Numbered from the stretch's first letter, positions 15,737 through 24,518 are shown. The stretch: DNA of 64,000 nt from Candidatus Dadabacteria bacterium (GCA_026705445.1 JAPPAR010000019.1:155340-219339); one strand, 5' to 3'. Made by a program: numbers and translations. The notes: generated by a model from the sequence alone, not told the origin.

Positions 15737-16384
15737 TTAAAATCTTATTATTAAATTGAACAAAACCCCACCTTTGTCGCTCACTCCGACCTCGGCGAGA
15801 TACTCGTTCTTGAAAAACCGTACAAAAGGCGTAAACGAAATGTTGTCTCTTTGCCCCGTGATGTGGTCAACCTGAAGCATGAGCCAGGTGTGGAGATCGC
15901 CGTAGTCTCCGATATAAGGGGCGATTCCCAACCGCGCTTTCTGCCTGAAGAATTTCGTTATGTCTTCTGCGTAGTAGACGCGGTTCTCATAACTTGTAAA
16001 GTACCGTCGGGTTTCCCAGTCAAGGGCGATATCGGCAAAGGCGGCGGGCTTGGGTTCACTGTTGGGCACCCCAAGATCACCGTAGGCTGTGCCAAGGCCG
16101 CCTTTAAGATAGAAGTTTGCCTGCGAGGTCGGCGCATTATGGCGCTTTACCAGATAGTTAAGCTGTACGCCGTGGGTCTGCCAGGCCTCCTCGCGCCAGT
16201 ATTCGGTTCTGTATCCTATTGAATACCTGGCTGTTGGCGAATAATGAACGTGAAGAGAATTCGCGTTCTTGTCGTTTTTCTGCATGACCGTCCAGCTGCC
16301 CGGATATGAGACCGGACGGGACAGGGACTGAGGGGCATATGCCACCAGGATCACGCAGCATAAAGTGAAAACTGCTGATTTCAT
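15737..16384 (-). CDS. outer-membrane beta-barrel-like protein of a metal locus
   Basis: This 215-residue protein starts with a signal peptide and continues with alternating aromatic strands (YSIGYRTEYWREEAW, QLNYLVKRHN, ANFYLKGGLGTAYG), ending in a C-terminal FNLIIRF. A terminal aromatic is the recognition signal for BAM-dependent outer-membrane insertion. I cannot name its family. It lies between the Met/Cys/His-rich gene and the HMA gene in one direction, so a role in metal passage or binding at the outer membrane is likely but unproved. Confidence 0.75.
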   Translation of the reverse strand: MKSAVFTLCCVILVAYAPQSLSRPVSYPGSWTVMQKNDKNANSLHVHYSPTARYSIGYRTEYWREEAWQTHGVQLNYLVKRHNAPTSQANFYLKGGLGTAYGDLGVPNSEPKPAAFADIALDWETRRYFTSYENRVYYAEDITKFFRQKARLGIAPYIGDYGDLHTWLMLQVDHITGQRDNISFTPFVRFFKNEYLAEVGVSDKGGVLFNLIIRF

Positions 16385-16463
16385 GTTTCCTCCTGAGTAT
16401 CAATTATGGATTGGCGACGCCGAAGCGAAGCCGCTTGTAGTGCGCGTCCGCGCGCAGGTTTGC

Positions 16464-16802
16464 TCAGGAGATGTGTTTTGGAGGTCGGAAATGGGTTTCG
16501 ATCTGGCGGGAGGATCGGAGCTGACCGGCAAGAATCCCGACAGCAGCTCCCTCATGATGATCTTTTAGTTCTTCAACAGGCAGTGCGTTTATCTGGACGC
16601 AATGCTGGCAATCGCAACCATCGCATTGCTCGGAGCTTCGATTTTCTGAATCTTCTGTTTCATGACACGGCATGTCGGCGTCCATCTGCATTTCTGCGGA
16701 GGACTTGTCCATGTTCATTGGACATGTGGAGAAAAAAGCATTCGCCATGCCGCCGGTAAAGAACAATGCGATGCATATTGCCAGTAGCAGTGTTGTCTTC
16801 AT
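16464..16802 (-). CDS. secreted Met/Cys/His-rich small protein, DUF2946-like
   Basis: Starting at ATG 16802 the protein has 112 residues (a GTG at 16811 would add three). A signal peptide is followed by CPMNMDKSSAEMQMDADM, PCHETED and a dense EQCDGCDCQHC cluster, typical of periplasmic copper-binding small proteins such as DUF2946 members. It is first in a four-gene minus-strand cluster with a barrel, an HMA protein and a MerT-like transporter. It probably sequesters or delivers metal. Confidence 0.7.
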   Translation of the reverse strand: MKTTLLLAICIALFFTGGMANAFFSTCPMNMDKSSAEMQMDADMPCHETEDSENRSSEQCDGCDCQHCVQINALPVEELKDHHEGAAVGILAGQLRSSRQIETHFRPPKHIS

Positions 16803-16824
16803 AGCTCCCACATCCTGATTTATA

Positions 16825-16857
16825 GGCTATTCATTTTTAGTTCAAACTTCAATAGCC
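16825..16857. promoter_or_regulatory. inverted repeat upstream of the metal locus (possible operator)
   Basis: GGCTATT at 16825-16831 and AATAGCC at 16851-16857 form a perfect 7-base inverted repeat with 19 bases between. It lies 23-55 bases before the first gene of the metal cluster on the minus strand, and TATAAA lies on that strand next to the proximal arm. No regulator gene of the metal-sensing families lies beside it. Confidence 0.4.
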
Positions 16858-16926
16858 CAGGTTCGGAATGTAGAGAGTAAATTATATGACCGGTTTTTAA
16901 ACACGTGAGTTGACCGGAACTTGTCT

Positions 16927-17859
16927 TTATCTAAATTCGGGTATTACTTCCTTTGCGAAAAGCTCTATGGTCCCGGGGTTCATCACGTCTGAGAAGAAAA
17001 TCGTGTATTTGGATATTCCCTTTTCCATGTCGGCGCTGATCTTTTCTACGCAGTCTTCCGGGGTTCCCACGATCCCGAGTTTTTCTATATCTCCGAAGAA
17101 TCCATAGCGTCTCTGGGCCTTCTCGAGTTTTTCGGGAAGATCTTTTCTGTTCTCAACCAGAACGCAGACGGTCTGCTGAGATATCGTTATATCTTCTATG
17201 TCTCTCCCGGCTTCCTCGCAGTGCTTACGGAGTATCGAGTGCTTGCGGTCAAATTCAATCGCGCTTGTCGCGGGACAGTTCCATTCATCGGCGAGTTCCG
17301 CCACTGCTCTTAAGAGGAATCTTTCTCCGGAACCTCCGATGCATACTGGAATGTGGGGACGCTGAACGGGCTTGGGGTTGCAGAGCGCGTTCTCCACCTT
17401 GTAATGCCTGCCGGCAAAAGAGGCGGTTTCATCAGTCCACATCAGTTTGAGTATCGTGATCGCTTCTCTCAGCATCTCTATTCTTTCTTTCGTTGAAGGA
17501 AATGGATATCCGTAAGCGCGGAACTCATCTTCAAACCATCCGGCTCCTATTGCGAACTCAACCCGCCCGTTGCTTATCACGTCAAGCGTTGAAGCCATCT
17601 TGGCGAGAAGGGGAGGGTGTCTGAAGGGATTGCAGAGAACCATGGTTCCAAGCTTAACGTTCTCGGTTACTGTCGAGAGCGCGGACATCAGGGTCCAGGG
17701 TTCATAGATATCGATACCTATTATTCCCTGACCCAGGACATGATCGTAGAACCAGACGGAATCATATCCAGTCGAGTCGCATAACTGCGCCGTGGCCTTT
17801 ATATCCTCAAAGTCTATTTTCTGCTGTCTCAGCATTACTCCGAATTCGGGTCTGCTCAT
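16927..17859 (-). CDS. LLM-class flavin/F420-dependent oxidoreductase
   Basis: The 310-residue TIM-barrel protein carries hallmarks of the luciferase-like monooxygenase family: an SVWFYDHVL segment, LGTMVLCNPFRHP, an EFAIGAGWFEDEF loop and RPHIPVCIGGSGE. Substrate and the choice of FMN or F420 cannot be read from sequence. It is a single gene, divergent from the cyclophilin at 18097, and separated from the metal cluster by 115 bases. Confidence 0.9.
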   Translation of the reverse strand: MSRPEFGVMLRQQKIDFEDIKATAQLCDSTGYDSVWFYDHVLGQGIIGIDIYEPWTLMSALSTVTENVKLGTMVLCNPFRHPPLLAKMASTLDVISNGRVEFAIGAGWFEDEFRAYGYPFPSTKERIEMLREAITILKLMWTDETASFAGRHYKVENALCNPKPVQRPHIPVCIGGSGERFLLRAVAELADEWNCPATSAIEFDRKHSILRKHCEEAGRDIEDITISQQTVCVLVENRKDLPEKLEKAQRRYGFFGDIEKLGIVGTPEDCVEKISADMEKGISKYTIFFSDVMNPGTIELFAKEVIPEFR

Positions 17860-17966
17860 TTCCTGTCTCCGTTTTTTGGCATTCGCGAAAGTTAATTATC
17901 CCTTCAGCTGGAGATACTGTAAACACGGGAGCGTCTTTTTATCCACGGGAGTTCGGCACATAGGAA

Positions 17967-17995
17967 TTCACTGTTTTGTTTCTTTATGCTATTAT
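17967..17995 (+). promoter_or_regulatory. candidate promoter of the cyclophilin gene
   Basis: TTCACT at 17967-17972 and TATTAT at 17990-17995 are separated by 17 bases. The start site would lie about 95 bases ahead of the ATG at 18097. The 237-base gap after the LLM gene contains nothing else that I can support. Confidence 0.4.
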
Positions 17996-18096
17996 TACGG
18001 GCGACGGAAAAAAGAAAACCGCCGGAGCTTCCAGCCGACTGCTTTAAATGAAGAGATTCCGTTTCTTCTTAAAAATCTACGCACCTGAGGTTTCCA

Positions 18097-18711
18097 ATGA
18101 AAAACGCAGCTGTTTTCACTCTATGCTTTATTTTCGCTTTGATTGCTTTTCCCGGTGACGGGCACTCTCATTCCGATTCCAGTCATAACAAAAATACGTC
18201 CGCTGAATCCGGCGGCAAAAAAGAAAGGAGAAAACCGATGGTTCTTATTTCGACTTCGCTTGGCGACATAAAACTTGAACTCTATGAAGACAAGGCGCCG
18301 ATTACCGTGGCGAATTTTTTTTCCTACGTGGAAGAAGGCTTTTTCGACGGCACCATATTTCACAGGGTGATAAATAATTTCATGATACAGGGTGGCGGCA
18401 TGACTGCGGACATGAAGCAGAAGCCGACCAAGGACCCCATAAAAAACGAGGCCGACAACGGCCTTAAAAACGAACGCGGCACCATAGCGATGGCCAGGAC
18501 TGCCGTTGTGGATTCCGCGACGTCGCAGTTTTTTATAAACCACGCGGACAACTCCTTTCTTGATCACGGCGCGCGCGATTTCGGTTACGCGGTATTCGGA
18601 AAAGTTGTTGAGGGAATCGAGGTTGTCGACAAAATTGCCGCTGTTCAGACCAGAGCGGGAGATGTTCCCGTCGAGACGGTGTCTATTTTGTCGATTAAGG
18701 TCGTCAATTAA
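18097..18711 (+). CDS. peptidyl-prolyl cis-trans isomerase, cyclophilin type
   Basis: The 204-residue form has a signal peptide ([18 protein letters not shown]), a His/Ser-rich linker, then a full cyclophilin domain from residue 48 with [14 protein letters not shown] and SQFFIN. It catalyses proline isomerisation, and the long form should be exported. A second ATG at 18238 (residue 48), exactly where the domain starts, has an AGGAG at 18226-18230 with a 7-base spacer, better than the site before the first ATG. A cytosolic 157-residue form about the size of PpiB could therefore be made from the same gene. Confidence 0.93.
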   Translation: MKNAAVFTLCFIFALIAFPGDGHSHSDSSHNKNTSAESGGKKERRKPMVLISTSLGDIKLELYEDKAPITVANFFSYVEEGFFDGTIFHRVINNFMIQGGGMTADMKQKPTKDPIKNEADNGLKNERGTIAMARTAVVDSATSQFFINHADNSFLDHGARDFGYAVFGKVVEGIEVVDKIAAVQTRAGDVPVETVSILSIKVVN

Positions 18712-18729
18712 CGGACGGCCTCTTTTTTC

Positions 18730-19776
18730 GTGTCAGAAGAAGTTACTTACAAAAGCGCCGGTGTTGACGTGGAGGAAGGCGAGAGGTTCGTGCGCCTTAT
18801 AAAACCTCTGGTCGAGTCGACCTACGGCGAAAGCAAAGTAAGCCCGCTCGGGGGTTTTGCGGGCGCTTTTCCGCTTGATACAGACACTTTCCGCAAGCCC
18901 CTGCTTGTATCGGCCACAGACGGCGTCGGCACAAAACTCAAAACAGCTTTTTCCGCGCGCAAGTTTGATACGATAGGGATAGACCTGGTCGCCATGAGCG
19001 TTAACGACGTGATTACCTGCGGCGCAAAACCCCTATTTTTCCTTGACTACCTTGCTACCTCGAAGCTTGACTCCGAGCAGGCAACCGAGGTGGTAAAGGG
19101 AATCAGCGAGGGATGTATCCGGGCGGGATGCGTGCTTATCGGGGGAGAGACGGCGGAAATGCCCGGATTTTACGCCGAGGGGGAGTTTGATCTCGCGGGT
19201 TTCTGTGTCGGAGTGGTGGAGAAGGATCTTTATATTGACGGCGCCGGGGTAGGGCCGGGCGACGCGATAGTCGGGCTTGCTTCAAGCGGTCTTCATTCAA
19301 ACGGCTACTCTCTTGCGAGAAAAGTACTTTTTGACATCGGGGGCTACTCGATTGACTCAAGACCCCGGAGTCTTTCAAAAACCATTGGAGAGGAACTTCT
19401 CACTCCCACGGTCATATACTCAAAGACTGTTCTCGGGCTCTGCGCGGAATTCGACGTGAAAGCCCTTGCCCACGTGACTGGCGGCGGGATACCGGGGAAC
19501 CTCTCAAGAGTAATTCCTGGGGGACTTTTTGCGGCGATTGACAGCAGCAGCTGGGAGGCTACTCCCATTTTCGACCTGATAATGAAAACAGGGAATATAA
19601 GCCGCGATGAGATGCACTCGACGTTTAACTGCGGGGTGGGAATGATAGTGGTACTGCCGCGGGAGCAGGCCGAAGAAGCTCTGGCCTTCGCGCGGGACCT
19701 GCCCGAAGCGGCCTACCTTATCGGCGAGATAAAAAAACTTGACGCCGCTGCGGATCCCAAGGTCCGTATTCTCTGA
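18730..19776 (+). CDS. purM: phosphoribosylformylglycinamidine cyclo-ligase (AIR synthase)
   Basis: The 348-residue enzyme makes AIR in purine synthesis. Conserved segments include YKSAGVDVEEGERFV, LLVSATDGVGTKLK, DLVAMSVNDVI, GCVLIGGETAEMPG and AHVTGGGIPGNL. The start is a GTG at 18730, 18 bases after the cyclophilin stop, with only a weak ribosome-binding site. It ends 10 bases from the convergent TonB gene. Confidence 0.96.
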   Translation: MSEEVTYKSAGVDVEEGERFVRLIKPLVESTYGESKVSPLGGFAGAFPLDTDTFRKPLLVSATDGVGTKLKTAFSARKFDTIGIDLVAMSVNDVITCGAKPLFFLDYLATSKLDSEQATEVVKGISEGCIRAGCVLIGGETAEMPGFYAEGEFDLAGFCVGVVEKDLYIDGAGVGPGDAIVGLASSGLHSNGYSLARKVLFDIGGYSIDSRPRSLSKTIGEELLTPTVIYSKTVLGLCAEFDVKALAHVTGGGIPGNLSRVIPGGLFAAIDSSSWEATPIFDLIMKTGNISRDEMHSTFNCGVGMIVVLPREQAEEALAFARDLPEAAYLIGEIKKLDAAADPKVRIL

Positions 19777-19786
19777 GAGTGCAGTT

Positions 19787-20680
19787 TCAGTTGTAATATC
19801 TTACCCATTTTGGAAGTTTGTAATCAAAAGTAGCTGGTATCTTTAACTTTTCTTCCTCCCAGCTTTTCGGGAACGGGTTATAGGGAGAAGCCACCCTTAT
19901 TGTCCGAAGCACTTCCCTGTCCAGATCCTCGAAACCCGAAGGCTGAATTATCCTCACATTTTCAAGGTATCCGTCTTTTCTGAGCGTGAAAACGATCCGC
20001 ACGTTTCCCTGTTCCCTTCTTACCTGCGATTCTCTGGGATATTTCCAGACCTGGTAAATTCTCTCTTTCAGTTTCGTGAAATAGGAAATGTACTTGTATT
20101 CCGTAGTGTTAAGATCAACGGTAATTTCCTTCTCGACGTTTTCGGTTCCAAGAAGCTGCTCTTCTGTATTGTAATCAAATGGAACATCCGCTACCCTGGG
20201 GTTGACCATCTGCGAAGCGGAATCACTCGGGCTGCTTCTTGGCAGTTGATCTGGACTGGTTTTTCTTTTTTCAGGTTTGTTTTTTTCTCCTTCGGGTATC
20301 ATGGCAACTCGATCTTTTTCGGGAGAGAATCTCTCCGTGCTCTTTTTCTGTTCTCCGGGCTGAATTGCTCCCGCGGGTGTTCTTTTCGGTATGTTTTTCT
20401 TTTCAGTTTTAGGAATTGATCTTGAGAGTTTTGTCGTGTCGTCTCTCGTAGTTTCTTTCTCCGCCCTGTGGGACTTGTCAGCGAGTCTTGACGGCTTGTC
20501 GGGGGGTTCAGTCTCTTTAACCGGCATCTCGATAAGTTCTATGTATGTTCTCTCAAGCGGATCCTCAAGGCTTTCGGGATCGGGCAGTATCTCTGAGAAA
20601 AGAAGGTGAATCAGCAGCAGGTTCAGCACAGCTGAGATCAGAAGAAAAACCGGGAAAGGGACTTTTCTATTACTATTCAT
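19787..20680 (-). CDS. TonB family energy-transducing protein
   Basis: The 297-residue protein has an N-terminal membrane anchor (residues about 9-30), a long charged and proline-rich linker, and a C-terminal TonB domain from about 205 (YISYFTKLKERIYQVWKYP, VRIVFTLRKDGYLENVRI, then VRVASPYNPFP-like end). It would pass proton-motive energy to outer-membrane transporters. No exbB or exbD and no TonB-dependent receptor are next to it. Confidence 0.88.
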   Translation of the reverse strand: MNSNRKVPFPVFLLISAVLNLLLIHLLFSEILPDPESLEDPLERTYIELIEMPVKETEPPDKPSRLADKSHRAEKETTRDDTTKLSRSIPKTEKKNIPKRTPAGAIQPGEQKKSTERFSPEKDRVAMIPEGEKNKPEKRKTSPDQLPRSSPSDSASQMVNPRVADVPFDYNTEEQLLGTENVEKEITVDLNTTEYKYISYFTKLKERIYQVWKYPRESQVRREQGNVRIVFTLRKDGYLENVRIIQPSGFEDLDREVLRTIRVASPYNPFPKSWEEEKLKIPATFDYKLPKWVRYYN

Positions 20681-20723
20681 GATGGCTTAGCGGTGTTTCG
20701 GCACGCGCCGAGGCGGGGCCTGT

Positions 20724-21752
20724 CTATGTCTTCAGTATATTCTGTATAAGAACCCTGGCAAAGTCAGCCGTATTGAGACTGCCTCCCAGGTCCCGGGTCT
20801 TATTGCCATCTGAAAGGGCCATGTTGTAAGCTGTTTTTATCTTGTCGGCTGCCTCTCTCATGTCCTCTCTTCCTTCCGAATCGGCCAGATACCTGAGCAT
20901 CATTACGGCCGACATTATCAGAGCGAGCGGATTCGCTATCTCGAGTCCCGCTATGTCCGGCGCGGACCCGTGCACTGCTTCAAAGACCGAGTATTCATCC
21001 CCTATGTTGGCGCCGGGAACAACGCCGAGTCCTCCGACAAAGCCGGCGCAGAGATCGCTCATCACGTCGCCGTAGAGATTTTCAAGCAGCAGTGTGTCAA
21101 ACATGCCCGGGTCCTGAACCAGCCTCATGCATCCCGCGTCTATTATGTACTCTTCATACTCGATGTCCGGGTACTGCTCGCTCACCTCCCTTGCCTTTCT
21201 GATAAAAAGACCGTCGGTGATTTTCATTATGTTGGCCTTGTGAAACACGGTAATCTTTTTTCTGCCTCTTTTTCTCGCGTATTCAAAACCCCATCTGGCG
21301 ATTCGCTCGCACGCTCTCTCGGTCGCGACTTTCATGCTCATCACAACCCCTGGGGAAACCGTGTTCTCAACGCCGCTGTAAAGACCTTCTGTGTTCTCTC
21401 GCACGATGACTATGTTAATGTCGGAGAACCTGGTCCTCACGCCCTCAATGCTTCGTACCGGCCTTACGGCCGCGTAGAGGTCAAGCTTTTTCCTCAGTTC
21501 CACGTTCACCGAAGAAAACCCCTCTCCTATGGGGGTTGTGCACGGCCCCTTAAGCGCGACTTTATGCTCCCTTATGGCGTCAAGAGTGACTTCCGGCAGG
21601 ACTTCCCGGTACTTTTCTATAGACGATACTCCGGCCTTTCTTATCACCCATTCGATTTTGGCTCCGGAAGCCGCGATAACGTCCTTTGTCGCTTCGGCGA
21701 TTTCCGGGCCGATACCGTCTCCCGGGATTAAAACGACTTTTCTAGCGCTCAT
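20724..21752 (-). CDS. NAD-dependent isocitrate dehydrogenase (beta-decarboxylating dehydrogenase family)
   Basis: The 342-residue protein is of the isocitrate/isopropylmalate dehydrogenase fold. GDGIGPEI, the [20 protein letters not shown] segment, [13 protein letters not shown] and the [20 protein letters not shown] stretch resemble the NAD-linked IDH group related to mitochondrial IDH3 more than LeuB or the large NADP enzyme. A homoisocitrate or tartrate-type activity cannot be fully excluded. It is transcribed alone on the minus strand. Confidence 0.88.
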   Translation of the reverse strand: MSARKVVLIPGDGIGPEIAEATKDVIAASGAKIEWVIRKAGVSSIEKYREVLPEVTLDAIREHKVALKGPCTTPIGEGFSSVNVELRKKLDLYAAVRPVRSIEGVRTRFSDINIVIVRENTEGLYSGVENTVSPGVVMSMKVATERACERIARWGFEYARKRGRKKITVFHKANIMKITDGLFIRKAREVSEQYPDIEYEEYIIDAGCMRLVQDPGMFDTLLLENLYGDVMSDLCAGFVGGLGVVPGANIGDEYSVFEAVHGSAPDIAGLEIANPLALIMSAVMMLRYLADSEGREDMREAADKIKTAYNMALSDGNKTRDLGGSLNTADFARVLIQNILKT

Positions 21753-21835
21753 GATTCTTACGTATTATACGGCAGGTTGCGTGCCGACAATCACTTTCCG
21801 TGCCCACATTATCCGCGAAGTTTTTGTCGGGCACC

Positions 21836-22417
21836 TCAGCCCAGTTTCTTTAGAAGCAGCACCCCAACCAGAAGCAGTGCGAAAAATATAACCGTAAATA
21901 TGTTGAAGTATTTGTCGATAAGCAATTTTACTCTTTCTCCGAAAACTGAAAGAAGGAAGGCTATTATGGCAAATCTTGCCGTTCTTCCCACGGCGCAGGC
22001 GGCGATAAAGGCGAGAAAGTCGACCTTAAAGACTCCCGCCGTCACGGTAAACGCCTTAAACGGTATGGGGGTAAAGGCCGCGGCCAAAACGGCTTCAAAG
22101 ACGTTTTCTGAATATTTGTCGCCTACAATCGCAAATGTCTCCGGGGTTATTATGTGGGATGTGAAAAAGTTCCCGACAAGCTCCCACACCCAGCAACCTA
22201 TCAGATATCCGGCTGCCGCTCCCAGTATTGAAAAAACGGAGCAGTAAAGAGCGAATCGGTATGACTTTCTTGGATTTCCGAGACAAAGCGCCACGAGAAG
22301 GGGGTCCGGGGGTATGGGAAAAAAAGAGGCTTCCGTGAAGGAAACCAGGGAAAGCGCGAAGGGGCCGTGCTTTCTGTCCGCCCACCCGAGAACCCATTCG
22401 TAGAGCCTTTTAAGCAT
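21836..22417 (-). CDS. YqaA family VTT/DedA-like membrane protein
   Basis: The 193-residue protein has about five hydrophobic segments and the VTT-type motif SLVSFTEASFFPIPPDPLLVAL near the start, followed by FTPIPFKAFTVTAGVF. YqaA proteins are uncharacterised relatives of DedA transporters that may move lipids across the inner membrane. The start overlaps the end of surE by 8 bases, so the two are translationally coupled. Confidence 0.88.
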   Translation of the reverse strand: MLKRLYEWVLGWADRKHGPFALSLVSFTEASFFPIPPDPLLVALCLGNPRKSYRFALYCSVFSILGAAAGYLIGCWVWELVGNFFTSHIITPETFAIVGDKYSENVFEAVLAAAFTPIPFKAFTVTAGVFKVDFLAFIAACAVGRTARFAIIAFLLSVFGERVKLLIDKYFNIFTVIFFALLLVGVLLLKKLG

Positions 22418-23168
22418 GGTTCTCCAGTTTCTCTCTGAGTTCTTCCAGGTACCCGTAATCCGTCAAGTCAAGCTTTATCGGGGTTATGGAGACATAGCCT
22501 TCAAGAACGGACACTATGTCTGAGTTCTCGATTCTAAGGGAATCAAGTTCGTTTCCGCCTATCCAGTAATACTTTTTACCCCGGGGGTCCGTATTCTCCA
22601 CTATTGGAGCCTCGTAAACCCTTTTGCCCTGGCGCGTAACCCGTATTCCCTTTACTTCTTCTAGGGGGAGGTTGGGCACGTTCACGTTTAGCAGGGTGTT
22701 CTCGGGGAGACCGGTTTTAAGGACGAATTCCGCGGTTACCCTTGAATAGTGGGCGGCGGTTTGGAACAGGAAGTCTTTTTTCGCCGCGAGCGATACCGCT
22801 ATCGCGGGGATTTTCATAAGAGTCGCCTCTATCGCGGCGCTTACGGTCCCCGAATACGTTATGTCATCTCCCAGGTTGGCGGCCATATTTATTCCGGAGA
22901 CTAAGAGATCGGGCTTCCTCTCTTTCAGAATTCCGTTCACGGCGAGATTCACGCAGTCCGTTGGAGTTCCGTCCACGGAAAAGACCCTCTCTGAGATTTC
23001 CTCGATTCTAAGAGGTCTCATGAGGTTGAGCGAGTGGCTTGAGGCGCTCTGGTCGCGGTCAGGGGCCACGGTGTAGACTTCTCCCAGGTGGGAAAGGGCT
23101 TCTCCAAGGGCTCTTAGGCCTTCTGAATTTACCCCGTCATCGTTTGAGAGCAGTATCTTGACTTTCAT
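22410..23168 (-). CDS. surE: 5'/3'-nucleotidase SurE
   Basis: The 252-residue protein has the metal-binding motif LLSNDDGVNSEGL near its start, TPTDCVNLAV and LVSGINMAANLGDDITYSGTV, all typical of SurE. It is a metal-dependent nucleoside monophosphatase linked to stress survival. A tRNA-Pro gene lies just upstream in the same direction, an arrangement often seen in Deltaproteobacteria-grade genomes. Confidence 0.95.
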   Translation of the reverse strand: MKVKILLSNDDGVNSEGLRALGEALSHLGEVYTVAPDRDQSASSHSLNLMRPLRIEEISERVFSVDGTPTDCVNLAVNGILKERKPDLLVSGINMAANLGDDITYSGTVSAAIEATLMKIPAIAVSLAAKKDFLFQTAAHYSRVTAEFVLKTGLPENTLLNVNVPNLPLEEVKGIRVTRQGKRVYEAPIVENTDPRGKKYYWIGGNELDSLRIENSDIVSVLEGYVSITPIKLDLTDYGYLEELREKLENHA

Positions 23169-23177
23169 GTCTGGGAA

Positions 23178-23254
23178 TGGTCGGGGTGACCGGATTTGAA
23201 CCGGTGACCCCCGGCTCCCGAAGCCGGTGCGCTACCAAGCTGCGCTACACCCCG
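23178..23254 (-). tRNA. tRNA-Pro (anticodon CGG), CCA encoded
   Basis: The 77-base sequence on the minus strand folds into a full cloverleaf: acceptor CGGGGTG/CACCCCG, anticodon stem CCGGC/GCCGG with loop TTCGGGA giving anticodon CGG, and a T arm with GGTTCAAATCC. The CCA tail is encoded at 23178-23180. It is very similar to the tRNA-Pro(GGG) 120 bases further on; their acceptor stems are identical and their T arms differ by one base. Confidence 0.95.
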
Positions 23255-23265
23255 AATAAAAAGTT

Positions 23266-23320
23266 CCGGCTAGATTTTAACCCATCAGGGATTTCACGCA
23301 ACAGCCCTACCGGTATGCGG
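23266..23320 (-). pseudogene. vestigial 3' end of a merR-like gene between the tRNAs
   Basis: Read on the minus strand, this segment encodes GLLREIPDGLKSSRNF, which aligns with MLLREILNELKSLRKD at the C-terminus of the intact MerR gene at 23501. At DNA level about 27 of 34 bases match around GATTTTAAC...CGCAACAGC. It looks like a leftover from duplication of the tRNA-Pro gene together with the end of merR. Confidence 0.6.
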
Positions 23321-23375
23321 AGAAAGTCGCATGGACAGTGGAACTTGCTTTGGAATCTGGCTTGCGGATTCAAAA

Positions 23376-23451
23376 TGGTCGGGGTGACCGGACTTGAACC
23401 GGTGACCCCCGGTCCCCCAGACCGGTGCGCTACCAACTGCGCCACACCCCG
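23376..23451 (-). tRNA. tRNA-Pro (anticodon GGG), CCA encoded
   Basis: The 76-base minus-strand sequence folds into a cloverleaf with acceptor CGGGGTG/CACCCCG, anticodon stem CCGGT/ACCGG and loop CTGGGGG, giving anticodon GGG. CCA is encoded at 23376-23378. It differs from the neighbouring tRNA-Pro(CGG) mainly in the anticodon arm, one base in the D loop and two single bases, so one probably arose from the other. Confidence 0.95.
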
Positions 23452-23500
23452 TGTTGAACAGAAAGCGGATCAGAGGCGAACAGGACGCGAAGTGGCCCGT

Positions 23501-23851
23501 TCAGAGATCCTTCCTCAGGGATTTTAACTCATTTAGAATTTCCCGCAACAGCATTTTGTCCGAATAGAGGGTGGATATGCTTCCGCTTCCGCTCTTCTCG
23601 TCCCTGAGCCTTTTCTGAACCCCCGCTATGGTGAACTTCTGGTCGTGAAGCAGGTGCTTTATCTTGTGGAAGAGGTGGATTGTATCCTTGTCATAAAGTC
23701 TCTGGGACTTCCTTCTGATAGGCTTTACCTCTTTGAACTCGGTTTCCCAGTATCTGAGAACATAGGGTTTTACTCCTATGATCTCGCTTACTTCCCCTAT
23801 CTTGAAATAAAGCTTGTCCGGCAGAGACAACTCTGAAAGCATCCCAGTCAT
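23501..23851 (-). CDS. MerR family transcriptional regulator
   Basis: The 116-residue protein has a winged helix-turn-helix start (KIGEVSEIIGVKPYVLRYWETEF...RLYDKDTI) and a short helical dimer region. It has no cysteines in an effector site, so it is not a metal sensor of the classical type. Small MerR proteins of this sort next to tRNA-Pro and surE are common in Deltaproteobacteria-grade genomes; their targets are unknown. Confidence 0.9.
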   Translation of the reverse strand: MTGMLSELSLPDKLYFKIGEVSEIIGVKPYVLRYWETEFKEVKPIRRKSQRLYDKDTIHLFHKIKHLLHDQKFTIAGVQKRLRDEKSGSGSISTLYSDKMLLREILNELKSLRKDL

Positions 23852-23907
23852 ATCTATATTATCGTTTCAATGCCGGGAAAAAGTCAAGATATAATTATGT
23901 CAATCAG

Positions 23908-24510
23908 TTATAAGACACCTTTAAAGGATTTTCTATGTATCGGGCAGGGTCCCAGGTTCCTCAGCGCGCCGAAGTGCTCTTTTGTTGGATAACCCTTGTG
24001 GCGGGAGAATCCGTATCCGGGATACTCCCTTTCAATCTCGGTCATGATGCGGTCCCTTGTAACTTTCGCGACGATTGAAGCGGCCGCTATAGAGGCGCAC
24101 TTTGAGTCACCCTTTATTATCGCTTTTTGCCGGATAGGGAGAGAAGTCTTCGAGTTGCCATCTATGAGAAGGAAGTCCGGTTTTCTCCCCAGGGACAGAA
24201 CGGCTTTTTCCATTGCCAAAAGCGCCGCCCGCAGGATGTTTATGCGGTCGATCTCCGCAGCCTCGGTTATCCCGACCGAGTACGCGATGGCCTTTTCCCG
24301 GATCTGTTCGAAAAGTTCATTACGCCTTTTTTCAGAAAGTGTCTTGGAATCCCTGAGTCCGTGAACAGGGCGGTTCTCATCAAGTATTACGGCACCTGCA
24401 ACGACCGGCCCCGCCAGACACCCTCTCCCGGCTTCGTCGACTCCCGCCACGATTCTCCCGGATTCCTGGATTCCATCTTCAGTGTGTAAAAGGCAGTCAG
24501 ATTCAGACAA
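23908..24510 (-). CDS. rnhB: ribonuclease HII
   Basis: The 200-residue protein removes ribonucleotides from DNA and RNA-DNA hybrids. The catalytic DE pair sits in VAGVDEAGRGCLAGPV and a later aspartate in LLIDGNSKTSLP; KGDSKCASIAAASIVAKVTRD is also family-specific. The length is normal. It starts 8 bases after the dapA stop and is likely in its transcript. Confidence 0.95.
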   Translation of the reverse strand: MSESDCLLHTEDGIQESGRIVAGVDEAGRGCLAGPVVAGAVILDENRPVHGLRDSKTLSEKRRNELFEQIREKAIAYSVGITEAAEIDRINILRAALLAMEKAVLSLGRKPDFLLIDGNSKTSLPIRQKAIIKGDSKCASIAAASIVAKVTRDRIMTEIEREYPGYGFSRHKGYPTKEHFGALRNLGPCPIHRKSFKGVL

Positions 24511-24518
24511 TTTCCGTT

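Noticed and set aside
20970..21731. 253-codon open frame on the plus strand
   Set aside because: Antisense to the isocitrate dehydrogenase-like gene; a shadow of its codon pattern.
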